A stretch of DNA of 22,966 bases, from contig JAKACF010000009.1 in assembly GCA_021821585.1 (NCBI GenBank), forward strand, positions 1-22,966, given 5' to 3'. Below are positions 4,731-12,819 of the stretch, piece after piece (the first letter of the stretch is position 1; every line of letters starts with the position of its first letter). Source of the DNA: Actinomycetes bacterium. GTDB lineage: Bacteria; Actinomycetota; Acidimicrobiia; Acidimicrobiales; Bog-793. The position numbers and the translations under genes were made by a program. Under the pieces are notes generated by a model that searched no databases, was not told the DNA's origin, and worked only from the letters and a program-made list of their open reading frames with translations.

Positions 4731-7595
4731 ATGCCGATGGACGAGCCCGAGGGCGAGGAGCACCGAGCCGGGCTGTCGGGGGTCCCCCTCCCCGGCGCCC
4801 GCACCCACGAGCGCCTCGCCAACTTCCCGCCCGTCGAGAACTGGGACCACCACGTCGAGCACGACGCCCGCGCCCATCCGCGCAAGGTGCCGCACGAGTA
4901 CATGCTGGTGCCGACCACCTGCTTCAACTGCGAGTCGGGCTGCGGACTGCTCGCCTACGTCGACAAGGCCGACCTGTCGATCCGCAAGCTCGAGGGCAAC
5001 CCGGCCCATCCCGGCTCGAGGGGTCGCAACTGCGCCAAGGGCCCTGCCACGGTCAACCAGCTCGAGGATCCCGAGCGCATCCTCCACCCGCTCCGGCGGG
5101 TCGGCGAACGTGGCGGCGGGCAGTGGGAGCGCGTCTCGTGGGAGGAGGCCCTCGAGGACATCGCCGGCCGGATCCGTCGCGCCATCGCCGAGGGCCACCC
5201 CGAGGAGGTCATGTACCACGTGGGCCGGCCCGGCGAGGACGGCTTCGCCGAGCGGTTCCTCCAGGCATGGGGCGTCGACGGGCACAACAGCCACACCAAC
5301 GTGTGCTCCTCGGGCGCCCGCTTCGGCATGACGCTGTGGACCGGCTACGACCGGCCGAGCCCGGACCACGCCAACGCCAAGGTCATCCTGCTGCTCTCGA
5401 GCCACCTCGAGACCGGTCACTACTTCAACCCGCACGCCCAGCGGATCATGGAGGGGAAGACGGACGGCGCCAAGCTCGTCGTCATCGACCCCCGGCTCTC
5501 CAACACCGCCGCCCATGCCGACCTCTGGCTGTCGCCGTGGCCGGGCAGCGAGGCCGCCATCCTCCTCTCGATCGCCTCGTACCTGCTCCGCACGGGCCAG
5601 ATCGACCACGAGTACATGCACCGCTGGTTCAACTGGCGGGACTACCTGGCGAACCTGCACCCGGACGCGCCGGTGAGCTTCGAGAGCTTCCTCGAGCGCC
5701 TCGAGGCGGACTACTCGTCCTACACCTTCGAGTTCGCCGCCGGCGAGGCCGACATCGACCCGGCGCAGATCGAGGAGCTGGCCCGCCTCGTCGCCGGGTG
5801 CGACCACCGCCTGGCGGCGCACGTGTGGCGCTCGGCCTGCGCCGGCAACCTCGGCGGGTGGCAGGTGGCCCGCGCCCTGTGGTTCCTCCTCGCCCTCACC
5901 GGTTCGATCGGGACCGTCGGCGGCACGAGCCCGAACGGATGGAACAAGTTCATCCCGAAGGGCCCGTCCGTGCCGGAGGCCCACGACCACTGGAACGAGC
6001 TCACCTGGCCGGCCGAGTACCCCCTCGCCACCAACGAGATGTCGATCCTGCTCCCGCACTTCCTCGAGGAGGGCCGCGGGCGCCTCGCCGTCTACTTCTC
6101 GAGGGTGTGGAACCCCATCTGGACGGCTCCGGACGGTTTCACCTGGCTCGATTCCCTGACCGACCCCGACAGGGTCGGCCTGCACGTCGCACTCACGCCC
6201 ACCTGGTCCGAGACGGCCGAGTTCGCCGACTACGTCCTGCCGATGGGCCACGCGCCCGAGCGCCACGACACCATGTCCTACGAGACCCACGCCGGGAGGT
6301 GGCTGAGCTTCCGCCAGCCCGTGCGCAGGGTCGCGATGGAGAAGCTCGGCCGGCCCGTCGCCGACACCCGGGATGCCAACCCGGGCGAGGTCTGGGAGGA
6401 GAACGAGTTCTGGTTCGACCTGTCGTGGCGGATCGACCCCGACGGCGCCCTCGGGATCCGGCGCCACTTCGAGTCGCCCTACCGTCCCGGCGAGAAGATC
6501 ACGGTCGACGAGTACTACCGGTGGATCTTCGAGAACGAGGTGCCCGGGCTGCCCGAGAAGGCGTGCTCCGCCGGGCTGACGCCGCTCGAGTTCATGCGCA
6601 AGTTCGGGGCCGTCACCGTCGGCGACGGCGCCTACCGCCTCGACGAGCGCGTGCTGTCGGGCGAGGAGCTCGCCGGTGCCGCCGAGGACGAGCAGGGGGT
6701 CATGCGGCGCCCCTCCGGGCCGGACGACGAGCCTCCGCTCATCGGCGAGGCGGGCTCCCTCGGCGTCCGCCACGAGGACGGCACCGTGACGGTCGGTTTC
6801 CCCACCCCCTCCCGCCGGCTCGAGGTGTACTCGACCTCCATGCGCGACTTCGGCTGGGCCGAGTACGCGACGCCCGGCTACATCGAGTCGCACGTCTCGC
6901 GCCGGCGCATCGACCTCCGGGCCGGCCAGCTGGTCCTCGTCCCCACCTTCCGCCTACCGGTGCTCATCCACACCCGGTCGGGCAACGCCAAGTACCTGAA
7001 CGAGCTCGCCAACTCCCACCCGCTGTGGCTCCATCCCGCCGACGCCGCCCGCCACGGTGTCGAGAGCGGTGACCTCGTCCGGATCGTCACCACCATCGGC
7101 TACTTCGTCGTGCGCGCCTGGGTGACCGACGGGATCCGGCCGGGCGTGTGCGCCCTCAGCCACCACATGGGGCGCTGGCGCCTCAACGAGGGGGAGGGGA
7201 GCCGCTGGGTGAGCGGGCAGGTGGACCTCACCCACCCGGGGGGGCCGGACACCTGGCTCCTCCGCTACCGCAGCCACGTCCAGCCCTTCGTCTCGGGCGA
7301 CCCGGACTCCGAGCGCATCTTCTGGAGCGATCCCGGCGTCCACCAGAACCTCGCCTTCGCCGTCCAGCCCGATCCGCTCTCGGGCATGAACTGCTGGCTG
7401 CAGCAGGTCACGCTCGAGCCGGCGCGCCCGGACGACCAGTACGGCGACGTCTACGTCGACCGGCGCCGCTCGAGGGAGGTCTACCGCGAGTGGCTCGCCA
7501 TGACGAGGCCGGCGACCGGACCGGGGGGCGAGCGCCGGCCCGAGTTCCTCATGCGACCGGTGAAGCCGAGGCGGAAGGCCTACCTCCCGGGCTGA
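4731..7595 (+). CDS. Molybdopterin oxidoreductase catalytic subunit, SoeA/PsrA-like
   Basis: The 954-aa protein belongs to the DMSO-reductase family. A [4Fe-4S] motif lies at C64, C67, C71 and C101 (C-x2-C-x3-C-x29-C), with CAKGPATVNQ after the last Cys. The stretch HNSHTNVCSSGARFG places Cys192 as the likely molybdenum ligand, as in polysulfide, thiosulfate and sulfite enzymes of this family. A C-terminal molybdopterin-dinucleotide-binding domain is expected from about 745 (LVLVPTFRLPVLIHT, HPADAARHGVESGDLVRI). ATG 4731 has GAAGGAG six bases before it; an earlier GTG at 4716 overlaps the upstream stop and is less likely. The N-terminus lacks a twin-arginine signal, which argues for a cytoplasmic enzyme. 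With the upstream persulfide dioxygenase, oxidation of sulfite to sulfate is my preferred role; polysulfide or thiosulfate reduction is the alternative. Confidence 0.85.
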   Translation: MPMDEPEGEEHRAGLSGVPLPGARTHERLANFPPVENWDHHVEHDARAHPRKVPHEYMLVPTTCFNCESGCGLLAYVDKADLSIRKLEGNPAHPGSRGRNCAKGPATVNQLEDPERILHPLRRVGERGGGQWERVSWEEALEDIAGRIRRAIAEGHPEEVMYHVGRPGEDGFAERFLQAWGVDGHNSHTNVCSSGARFGMTLWTGYDRPSPDHANAKVILLLSSHLETGHYFNPHAQRIMEGKTDGAKLVVIDPRLSNTAAHADLWLSPWPGSEAAILLSIASYLLRTGQIDHEYMHRWFNWRDYLANLHPDAPVSFESFLERLEADYSSYTFEFAAGEADIDPAQIEELARLVAGCDHRLAAHVWRSACAGNLGGWQVARALWFLLALTGSIGTVGGTSPNGWNKFIPKGPSVPEAHDHWNELTWPAEYPLATNEMSILLPHFLEEGRGRLAVYFSRVWNPIWTAPDGFTWLDSLTDPDRVGLHVALTPTWSETAEFADYVLPMGHAPERHDTMSYETHAGRWLSFRQPVRRVAMEKLGRPVADTRDANPGEVWEENEFWFDLSWRIDPDGALGIRRHFESPYRPGEKITVDEYYRWIFENEVPGLPEKACSAGLTPLEFMRKFGAVTVGDGAYRLDERVLSGEELAGAAEDEQGVMRRPSGPDDEPPLIGEAGSLGVRHEDGTVTVGFPTPSRRLEVYSTSMRDFGWAEYATPGYIESHVSRRRIDLRAGQLVLVPTFRLPVLIHTRSGNAKYLNELANSHPLWLHPADAARHGVESGDLVRIVTTIGYFVVRAWVTDGIRPGVCALSHHMGRWRLNEGEGSRWVSGQVDLTHPGGPDTWLLRYRSHVQPFVSGDPDSERIFWSDPGVHQNLAFAVQPDPLSGMNCWLQQVTLEPARPDDQYGDVYVDRRRSREVYREWLAMTRPATGPGGERRPEFLMRPVKPRRKAYLPG

Positions 7596-7603
7596 GCCCC
7601 GGG
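7586..7603 (+). terminator. Hairpin across the stop codon of the molybdoenzyme gene
   Basis: GGGC (7589-7592), TGA, then GCCC (7596-7599) form a stem with the stop codon as the loop. The stem extends to CCC (7586-7588) with GGG (7601-7603) past one bulged C. There is no T-run. It may end or slow the sulfur-operon transcript. Confidence 0.3.
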
Positions 7604-7679
7604 CCACCGGCCGTCTCGTCCTCAGCGCACCTCGCCGCCGGAGCCGTGGAGCGGCTCGCCCCGTGCGACGACGGTGGGT

Positions 7680-7719
7680 TACGGTGCACGCAGTGCCCCC
7701 GGGTGGAGTCCACCCGGGG
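7680..7719 (+). promoter_or_regulatory. Long palindrome next to a -10-like element, upstream of the CoxL-like gene
   Basis: CCCCGGGTGG (7697-7706), AGT, then CCACCCGGGG (7710-7719) form a perfect 10-bp inverted repeat. As double-stranded DNA the symmetry reaches 11 bp each side of one central G. A TANNNT-type -10, TACGGT (7680-7685), lies 11 bases before it, which would put the repeat just after the transcription start. It may be an operator or a 5'-leader hairpin for the downstream gene, or a terminator for the operon before it. The rest of the 7596-7814 gap shows nothing else I can name. Confidence 0.45.
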
Positions 7720-7814
7720 ACCTGCCTCATCGGTGGGCCGGCGTCGAGCCGGCGCGGGCACGAGACAGCCGGCCGGGCCCGGTGGAGCTGGCGCGGGGTG
7801 GAGGAGCAACTGGA

Positions 7815-10097
7815 ATGGACGACGCGTCGACGGTGAGCATCCTCGGACACCGGGTCGACCGGCGGGAGGACCCTCCCCTGCTCACGGGATCCGCCCGCTT
7901 CGTCGCCGACCTCGACGGGGAGGGCGTCCTGTCGGCCGCCTTCGTCCGCTCGACGGTGGCGCACGGCCACCTCACCTCGATCGACGTCAGCGAGGCGCTC
8001 GACGCTCCCGGCGTCGTGGCGGTCTTCACGGCCGACGACCTCGGGTTGGCCGACCTTCCCGAGTGGCCGCGACCCGACGGGCCTCCCCGCCCCGAGCTCG
8101 CCCGGCCCTGCCTCGCCCGGGAGCGGGTCCGCTTCGTCGGCGAGGCGATCGCCGTCGTCGTCGCCGAGACCGAGGCCGAGGCGGTCGATGCCCTCGAGCT
8201 GGTCGTCGTCGACGTCGACGACCTTCCCGCCGTCGTCGATCCGCTCGCCGCCCTCGAGCCGGACGCCCCCTTGCTCTTCCCCGAGGTCGGGTCCAACGTG
8301 GTGCTGTCCACGGTTCTCGGCGGGGGAGAGGACGCCCTCGAGTCAGCAGACGTCGTCGTGCGGGCACGCTTTGTGAACCAGCGGGTGGCGCCGGTCCCGA
8401 TGGAGCCGAACGGAGCGGCCGTCTGGCCGCTGCCCGACGGCACCCTCGAGTGCGTCGTCTCCTGCCAGGCTCCCTTCGGCGTCCGCAACGCCATCGCCTC
8501 CTGCCTCGGCAAGGAGCCGGCCGATGTCTGGGTGCACGCGCCGGCGGTCGGAGGGGGCTTCGGCGCCAAGGGCGGCGCCTATCCCGAGCACGTCGTCGTG
8601 GCGGCGGTCGCCGAGCGGCTCGGCCGTCCGGTGCGCTACGTCGAGACCCGCTCGGAGAACCTGCTCTCCATGACCCACGGACGGGGTCAGGTCCAGGAGA
8701 TCGCCCTCGGCGCCCGCCACGACGGCACGATCGTCGGCCTCGAGGCGCGCACCGTCACCGAGATGGGCGCCTACTGCTGGCGTGGTGCCATCTCGCTCGC
8801 GACCAGCCGGCTGATGGCCACCGGCGTGTACCGGGTGCCCCGCCTCGCGCTCACCTCCCTCGGCGTCGTCACGAACACCTCGCCCGTCGGCCCCTACCGC
8901 GGGGCCGGCCGGCCGGAGGCGACCGCCATGATCGAGCGGGCGATCGAGCTGCTCGCCGAGGAGCTCGGCATGGACTCGCTCGAGGTCCGCCGCCGGAACT
9001 TCCTCCGCCCCGAGGAGTTCCCCTACGCCACGCCCACCGGAGCGAGCTATGACAGCGGCGACTACGGGCGCGCCCTCGACGCCGTGCTCGAGCATGCCGG
9101 CTACGCCGCCCTCGTGGAGGAGCGGGAGGCGCGTCGTGCCTCGGGGAGCAGCCGCCAGCTCGGCATCGGTGTCAGCACCTTCGTGGAGGTGAGCGGGACC
9201 GGTCCCGAGTACGGCGGGGTCTCGGTCGCGCCCGACGGGACCGTCGTCGTGACGACCGGTGCCTCTCCTCACGGGCAGGGGCACGAGACGACCCTCAGCC
9301 AGCTCGTGTGCGGGCTGTTCCAGGTGCCGGCGGACAGGGTCCGGGTCGTCCACTCCGACACCCGGGCCGTGCCGCACGGCGTCGGGACCTTCGGCTCGCG
9401 TTCGGGCCAGCTCGCCGGGAGCGCCGTTCACCGGGCGGCGACGGTCGTGCTCGAGCGGGCCCGCAAGGCCGCCGCCGACCTCCTCGAGGCGGCCGCCGGG
9501 GACATCGTGGTCGGGGACGACGGCCGGTTCTTCGTGGCCGGTGTGCCGGCGAAGGCGGTGACGCTCGCCGAGGTGGCCGCCGCCGGGCCCCCCGGCGACC
9601 TCGAGGCGGACGGCGACTTCGCCCAGGAGGAGGGGACCTATCCCTTCGGCGCCCATCTCGCCGTCGTGGAGGTCGACGCCGAGACCGGCAAGGCCAGGCT
9701 CGTCCGGCTCGTCGCCGTCGACGACTGCGGCCAGGTGATCAATCCCACGATCGTCGAGGGCCAGGTGCACGGTGGCCTCGCCCAGGGAGCGGCCCAGGCG
9801 CTGTTCGAGGAGATGGTCTACGACGAGCTCGCCAACCCCCTCACGACGACCCTGGCCGACTACGCCATGCCGGCGGCGAGCGAGCTCCCGAGCTTCGAGA
9901 CCCACGAGACGGTGACGCCGACGCCTCGCAACCCGCTCGGCATGAAGGGAGTGGGCGAGTCGGGCACCGTCGGTGCGGCCGCCGCGGTGCAGAACGCCGT
10001 GATGGACGCCTTGGCACCGTTCGGGGTGCGCCACCTCGACATGCCGCTCACCCCGGTACGGATCTGGACGGCCCTCCAGGAGGCCGGCACCGCCTGA
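7815..10097 (+). CDS. Xanthine dehydrogenase / CoxL-like molybdenum hydroxylase large subunit (form II type)
   Basis: The 760-aa protein has the two-part structure of the xanthine oxidase family. An N-terminal a/b hammerhead domain (about 15-140) begins with RREDPPLLTGSARFVAD. The molybdopterin-binding domain contains GGGFGAKGG (246-254), the active-site loop PYRGAGR (360-366) and a C-terminal GVGESG with Glu715, the likely catalytic base. True form I CO dehydrogenase has a loop with Cys (CSFR type); here it is YRGAGR, so CO oxidation should not be assumed. Aldehydes or N-heterocycles are more likely substrates. ATG 7815 follows GGAGGAG by 8-9 bases. Such enzymes need FAD and 2Fe-2S partners; neither is encoded beside it, so partners must come from elsewhere. 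A hairpin closes the gene on the right. Confidence 0.88.
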   Translation: MDDASTVSILGHRVDRREDPPLLTGSARFVADLDGEGVLSAAFVRSTVAHGHLTSIDVSEALDAPGVVAVFTADDLGLADLPEWPRPDGPPRPELARPCLARERVRFVGEAIAVVVAETEAEAVDALELVVVDVDDLPAVVDPLAALEPDAPLLFPEVGSNVVLSTVLGGGEDALESADVVVRARFVNQRVAPVPMEPNGAAVWPLPDGTLECVVSCQAPFGVRNAIASCLGKEPADVWVHAPAVGGGFGAKGGAYPEHVVVAAVAERLGRPVRYVETRSENLLSMTHGRGQVQEIALGARHDGTIVGLEARTVTEMGAYCWRGAISLATSRLMATGVYRVPRLALTSLGVVTNTSPVGPYRGAGRPEATAMIERAIELLAEELGMDSLEVRRRNFLRPEEFPYATPTGASYDSGDYGRALDAVLEHAGYAALVEEREARRASGSSRQLGIGVSTFVEVSGTGPEYGGVSVAPDGTVVVTTGASPHGQGHETTLSQLVCGLFQVPADRVRVVHSDTRAVPHGVGTFGSRSGQLAGSAVHRAATVVLERARKAAADLLEAAAGDIVVGDDGRFFVAGVPAKAVTLAEVAAAGPPGDLEADGDFAQEEGTYPFGAHLAVVEVDAETGKARLVRLVAVDDCGQVINPTIVEGQVHGGLAQGAAQALFEEMVYDELANPLTTTLADYAMPAASELPSFETHETVTPTPRNPLGMKGVGESGTVGAAAAVQNAVMDALAPFGVRHLDMPLTPVRIWTALQEAGTA

Positions 10098-10109
10098 CCC
10101 GGATCGGAG

Positions 10110-10133
10110 CGGGCGGGCGCGGCGACCCGCCCG
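10110..10133 (+). terminator. GC hairpin after the CoxL-like gene
   Basis: CGGGCGGG (10110-10117) and CCCGCCCG (10126-10133) are perfect 8-bp arms around an 8-base loop, 12 bases after the stop codon. No T-run follows. The position makes a terminator the simplest reading. Confidence 0.45.
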
Positions 10134-10209
10134 ACCGGGGTCCGGACGAGAGGGGCGCGGGCCACGACGCCCGGTGAGGCGGCCGGGGTGTGGGCGCCGC
10201 TGTGACACG

Positions 10210-11208
10210 ATGGGGCGCGTGGCGATCCGCACCGTCTTCACCGAGCTCATGGGGGTTCCGCATCCGATCGTCCTCGCCCCGATGGGCGGTTCCGCCGGGG
10301 GCGCGCTCGCCGCAGCCGTCTCGAACGGCGGCGGCCTCGGTCTCGTGGGCGCCGGCCGGGAAGCGCGCGAGTGGGTGACGCGTGAGCTCGAGATCGTGCG
10401 CGGTCGCACGACGGCGCCCTGGGGCGTCGGCTTCCAGTCGTGGTCGTCGAAGCCCTCCGACGTCCAGGCGGCGCTCGAGTACCGTCCACATGCCGTCATG
10501 CTCTCCTTCGGCGACCCGGGGCCGTTCGCCGACGCGGTCCGGGAAGCGGGCGCACGTCTCGTCGTGCAGGTGAGCGACGTGGACGAGGCCCGTCGCGCCC
10601 TCGAGGTCGGAGCGGACCTCCTCGTGGCCCAGGGAGCCGAGGCGGGCGGGCACAGCGGCCGCCGCTCGACGCTCTCCTTCGTCCCGGTCGTGGTCGACCT
10701 GGCAGGCCCCGTCCCGGTTCTCGCCGCCGGCGGGATCGCGGACGGACGAGGTGTGGCGGCAGCCCTCGCCCTCGGGGCGGTGGGCGCCCTCGTCGGCACC
10801 CGGTTCCAGGCCTCCTCGGAGGCGCTCGTCGACGGCGAGGTGGTCCGGGCGATCCTGGAGCACAGCGGGGAGGACACCGAGCGCACCCGGCTCCTCGACA
10901 TCGCCCGTGGTGCGGCGTGGCCCGCTCGCTACCCCGCCCGGGCGATACGCAACGCCTTCCTCGAGGAGTGGCGGGGCCGGGAGGCCGAGCTCGAACGGGA
11001 CGAGGGAGCCAAGGCGCGCTACCGGGAGAAGGCACAAGCCGGGGATCTCTCGGTGCTGCCCGTCTGGGCTTCCGAGGCGATCGACCTCATCCGGTCGGTC
11101 GCCTCGGCCGAGGACCTGGTCCGCCTGCTCGCAGGCGAGGCCGAGGAGGCCCTACGCCGGGCGGCGGGCCGGCTCGGGCCCGAACCTCCGGAGTCCCGCC
11201 CCGGCTGA
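10210..11208 (+). CDS. Nitronate monooxygenase-like flavoprotein (2-nitropropane dioxygenase family)
   Basis: The 332-aa protein is an FMN-dependent TIM barrel of the NMO family. Visible marks are the N-terminal HPIVLAPMGG (18-27), GVGFQSW, the segment AQGAEAGGHSG with His148 at the place of the usual catalytic His, and the FMN phosphate loop PVLAAGGIADGRG. The family oxidises alkyl nitronates to carbonyl compounds and nitrite, but many members remain uncharacterised and some are enoyl reductases. ATG 10210 is chosen; GTG 10219, which removes three residues, is as plausible because no clear binding site separates them. The Glu/Arg-rich segment AFLEEWRGREAELERDEGAKARYREKA lies in the C-terminal part. 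It stands alone between a hairpin on the left and a convergent gene on the right. Confidence 0.82.
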   Translation: MGRVAIRTVFTELMGVPHPIVLAPMGGSAGGALAAAVSNGGGLGLVGAGREAREWVTRELEIVRGRTTAPWGVGFQSWSSKPSDVQAALEYRPHAVMLSFGDPGPFADAVREAGARLVVQVSDVDEARRALEVGADLLVAQGAEAGGHSGRRSTLSFVPVVVDLAGPVPVLAAGGIADGRGVAAALALGAVGALVGTRFQASSEALVDGEVVRAILEHSGEDTERTRLLDIARGAAWPARYPARAIRNAFLEEWRGREAELERDEGAKARYREKAQAGDLSVLPVWASEAIDLIRSVASAEDLVRLLAGEAEEALRRAAGRLGPEPPESRPG

Positions 11209-11304
11209 CACCGCGGTGGGGGGCCGTCGGCGGTCGCGGCGGCGGGTGGGAGCAGCGACGAGGTCGACGCCGTCACCGACGGGCCAGGTTCCCTCAGGCG
11301 CCGT

Positions 11305-11333
11305 CCGGTCGGCCCGGGTAGTGACCCGACCGG
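11305..11333. terminator. Stem-loop between convergent genes
   Basis: CCGGTCG (11305-11311) pairs with CGACCGG (11327-11333). Inside, GGT (11317-11319) pairs with ACC (11324-11326) around the loop AGTG, leaving a five-base bulge. It lies just after the stop of the minus-strand monooxygenase gene and about 100 bases after the nitronate monooxygenase stop. It may serve transcripts from both sides. Confidence 0.4.
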
Positions 11334-11338
11334 TGGGC

Positions 11339-11668
11339 TCAGCCGGGACCCGGGGCCGAGAGGTCCGCCACCTCGTAGCTCCACAGCTCGCTGTGGGCGG
11401 CGACCGGGGCGTCGGCTCGGGCGTCTCCGGTGACGCCCCGGTGACCGTGGGCGAAGGCGGGCGAGCTCAGCCACGCCTGGAAGCTGTCCTCGTCCCTCCA
11501 GCGAGTCACGACCAGCCAGGTTGTCCGGCCGTCAGTCGGGCGGAGCAGCTCGAAGCCCTCGAACCCCGGCGCCTGGTCGACGGCTCCTGCCCGGCCGGCG
11601 AACCGACGGGCGAGCTCGTCACCCTGGGCCGGGTCCACGTCGATGGCGTTGATGCGGACGATCGACAT
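11339..11668 (-). CDS. MhuD/IsdG-like heme-degrading monooxygenase
   Basis: The 109-aa protein is an antibiotic-biosynthesis-monooxygenase-fold dimeric ferredoxin-like protein. Its beginning (VRINAIDV), the block APGFEGFELLRPTDG and the end FQAWLSSPAFAHGH follow mycobacterial MhuD closely. The residues that matter for heme breakdown in MhuD line up from memory: Asn7 and Trp66 at identical numbers, and a heme-ligand His at 74 or 76. It would open heme oxidatively, releasing iron, in the cytoplasm. ATG 11668 follows AAGGA by about 8 bases on the minus strand. The frame is open further upstream but carries no family sequence. No heme transport gene is adjacent. A generic ABM-domain role is the alternative. 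Confidence 0.75.
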   Translation of the reverse strand: MSIVRINAIDVDPAQGDELARRFAGRAGAVDQAPGFEGFELLRPTDGRTTWLVVTRWRDEDSFQAWLSSPAFAHGHRGVTGDARADAPVAAHSELWSYEVADLSAPGPG

Positions 11669-11919
11669 TCCACCATCCTTCCACGGGAGGGATCGGGGCG
11701 TGGGCTCCGGGAGCGTGTGCGGGCGCATGAGCCGACATCGGATCCGCCACGACCCGCCCTCGTCGGCGGCGGTGCCCCGGCGGCCGGCCCCACGGTTGCT
11801 TCGGTGCGCGCCGGCGGGCTGAGGCCTCCACCTGGACCCTCGTCCGAAGGCAGAGTCGATGGTCCCTGGTCGGGGCGGCCCGCCCGCCGCAGGATCGGGG
11901 AGAGACAGGAGGTGTGACC

Positions 11920-12219
11920 ATGGCACTCCCACAAGCTCCGCTCCCGGGCGGACCCGGGGAAGGGCAGCCGGGTGACCGGGAGGAGGCGCGGCGGAGACTG
12001 ACGACCCGTCGGGACTTCTTCTCCCACCTCGTCGCCTACGTGGTCGTCAACGGGTTCCTCGTCGGGGTGTGGGCACTGACGGGCGCGGGCTACTTCTGGC
12101 CGGCATGGGTGCTCGCCGCCTGGGGCGTGGGCCTCGTCCTCCACGCCTGGGACGTCTTCGTGAGGCGGCCCGTCACCGAGGCGGATGTCGAGGAGGAGAT
12201 GCGCCGCCGGAAGCACTGA
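11920..12219 (+). CDS. 2TM domain-containing membrane protein, 99 aa
   Basis: After a polar Pro/Gly/Arg-rich head (1-30), the motif RRDFFSHLVAYVVVNGFLV opens the first membrane helix (about 33-53). A second follows after GYFWPAW (about 61-80), then an acidic-basic tail (EADVEEEMRRRKH). This is the 2TM domain often found alone or attached to histidine kinases in actinobacteria. Its function is unknown. ATG 11920 follows GGAGGT (11908-11913) by six bases; GTG 11914 touches that site and is rejected. The gene is transcribed away from the monooxygenase gene; the 251-base gap between them shows no palindrome I would defend. The next gene starts 42 bases downstream on the same strand. Confidence 0.8.
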   Translation: MALPQAPLPGGPGEGQPGDREEARRRLTTRRDFFSHLVAYVVVNGFLVGVWALTGAGYFWPAWVLAAWGVGLVLHAWDVFVRRPVTEADVEEEMRRRKH

Positions 12220-12261
12220 GCGGGCAGTGTGCGATCATCTCCCCATAGAGGGAGGAGCGAG

Positions 12262-12615
12262 ATGGCGGAACTGCGCGTCGAGGGGAGCGACCTCGTCCTG
12301 CACCTCACGACGGCCGAGCACATCGAGGGCGTCCACGGCGATCTCCGGGTGCCCCTTCGGTCGGTGCGCGCGGCGGAGGTGCTGGAGGACGCCCACGCGA
12401 GCGTCGGGCCGTCCGCGGGGATGAAGGTGGGCACCCGCCTTCCCGGCGTCGTCGAGGTCGCGACGATCTACGGACCGAGGAAGATCTTCGCCGCCGTCCA
12501 CCGCGACGCCCCTCGTGGCGTGAGGATCCTGCTCGAGGGCGCGTCGTACGACGAGTGGGTCGTCGGTTGCAGCGATCCGGAGGGCGTGATCGGCACCCTG
12601 TCGCTGTCGCGCTGA
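12262..12615 (+). CDS. Small conserved hypothetical protein, 117 aa
   Basis: ATG 12262 follows GGGAGGAG (12250-12257) by four bases. The 117-aa product reads as a compact beta-rich domain: MAELRVEGSDLVLHL, HGDLRVPLRSVRAAEVLED, MKVGTRLPGVVEVATIYG, KIFAAVHRD, GVRILLEGASYDEWVVGCSDPEG. I recall similar actinobacterial hypotheticals with VPL..VR.V.V and FAAVH blocks, which resemble bacterial PH-like domains, but I cannot assign a role. It has no membrane segment or signal peptide. The short gap behind the 2TM gene suggests one transcript. The two strong hairpins at 12724-12779 could end it. Confidence 0.7.
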   Translation: MAELRVEGSDLVLHLTTAEHIEGVHGDLRVPLRSVRAAEVLEDAHASVGPSAGMKVGTRLPGVVEVATIYGPRKIFAAVHRDAPRGVRILLEGASYDEWVVGCSDPEGVIGTLSLSR

Positions 12616-12723
12616 GGGGACGGCACGGGCGCTGCCCTGCCCCGCCACCGCCGTCGGACGGAGGCGCCGAGGAGCCCTGGGCGACTGATCACGGTGCCAC
12701 CGGCTCCCGCCAGAGGCAAGCCG

Positions 12724-12779
12724 CCTCGCGCGCTGCGGCGGCGCGAGGAGCTACCCCCGCCGCTCGACCCCGGCGGGGG
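12724..12779. terminator. Two strong GC hairpins in tandem
   Basis: CCTCGCGC (12724-12731) and GCGCGAGG (12741-12748) are perfect 8-bp arms around 9 bases. Five bases later CCCCCGCCG (12754-12762) and CGGCGGGGG (12771-12779) are perfect 9-bp arms around 8 bases. They lie between the plus-strand hypothetical gene and the 3' end of the degV-like pseudogene on the minus strand, where converging transcripts would need to stop. There are no T-runs. The remainder of 12616-12820 holds no gene I can see. Confidence 0.5.
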
Positions 12780-12819
12780 CCCTCAGCTCCCGCCGGCGCA
12801 ACGACGCTCCGCATACTCG

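Noticed and set aside
7815..10097. Carbon monoxide dehydrogenase (CoxL form I)
   Set aside because: The active-site loop reads YRGAGR and lacks the Cys that binds copper, and no CoxM or CoxS gene is adjacent.
8343..10901. An 852-codon minus-strand open frame opposite the CoxL-like and nitronate monooxygenase genes
   Set aside because: Same reason: it covers two clear genes on the other strand and reads as compositional noise.
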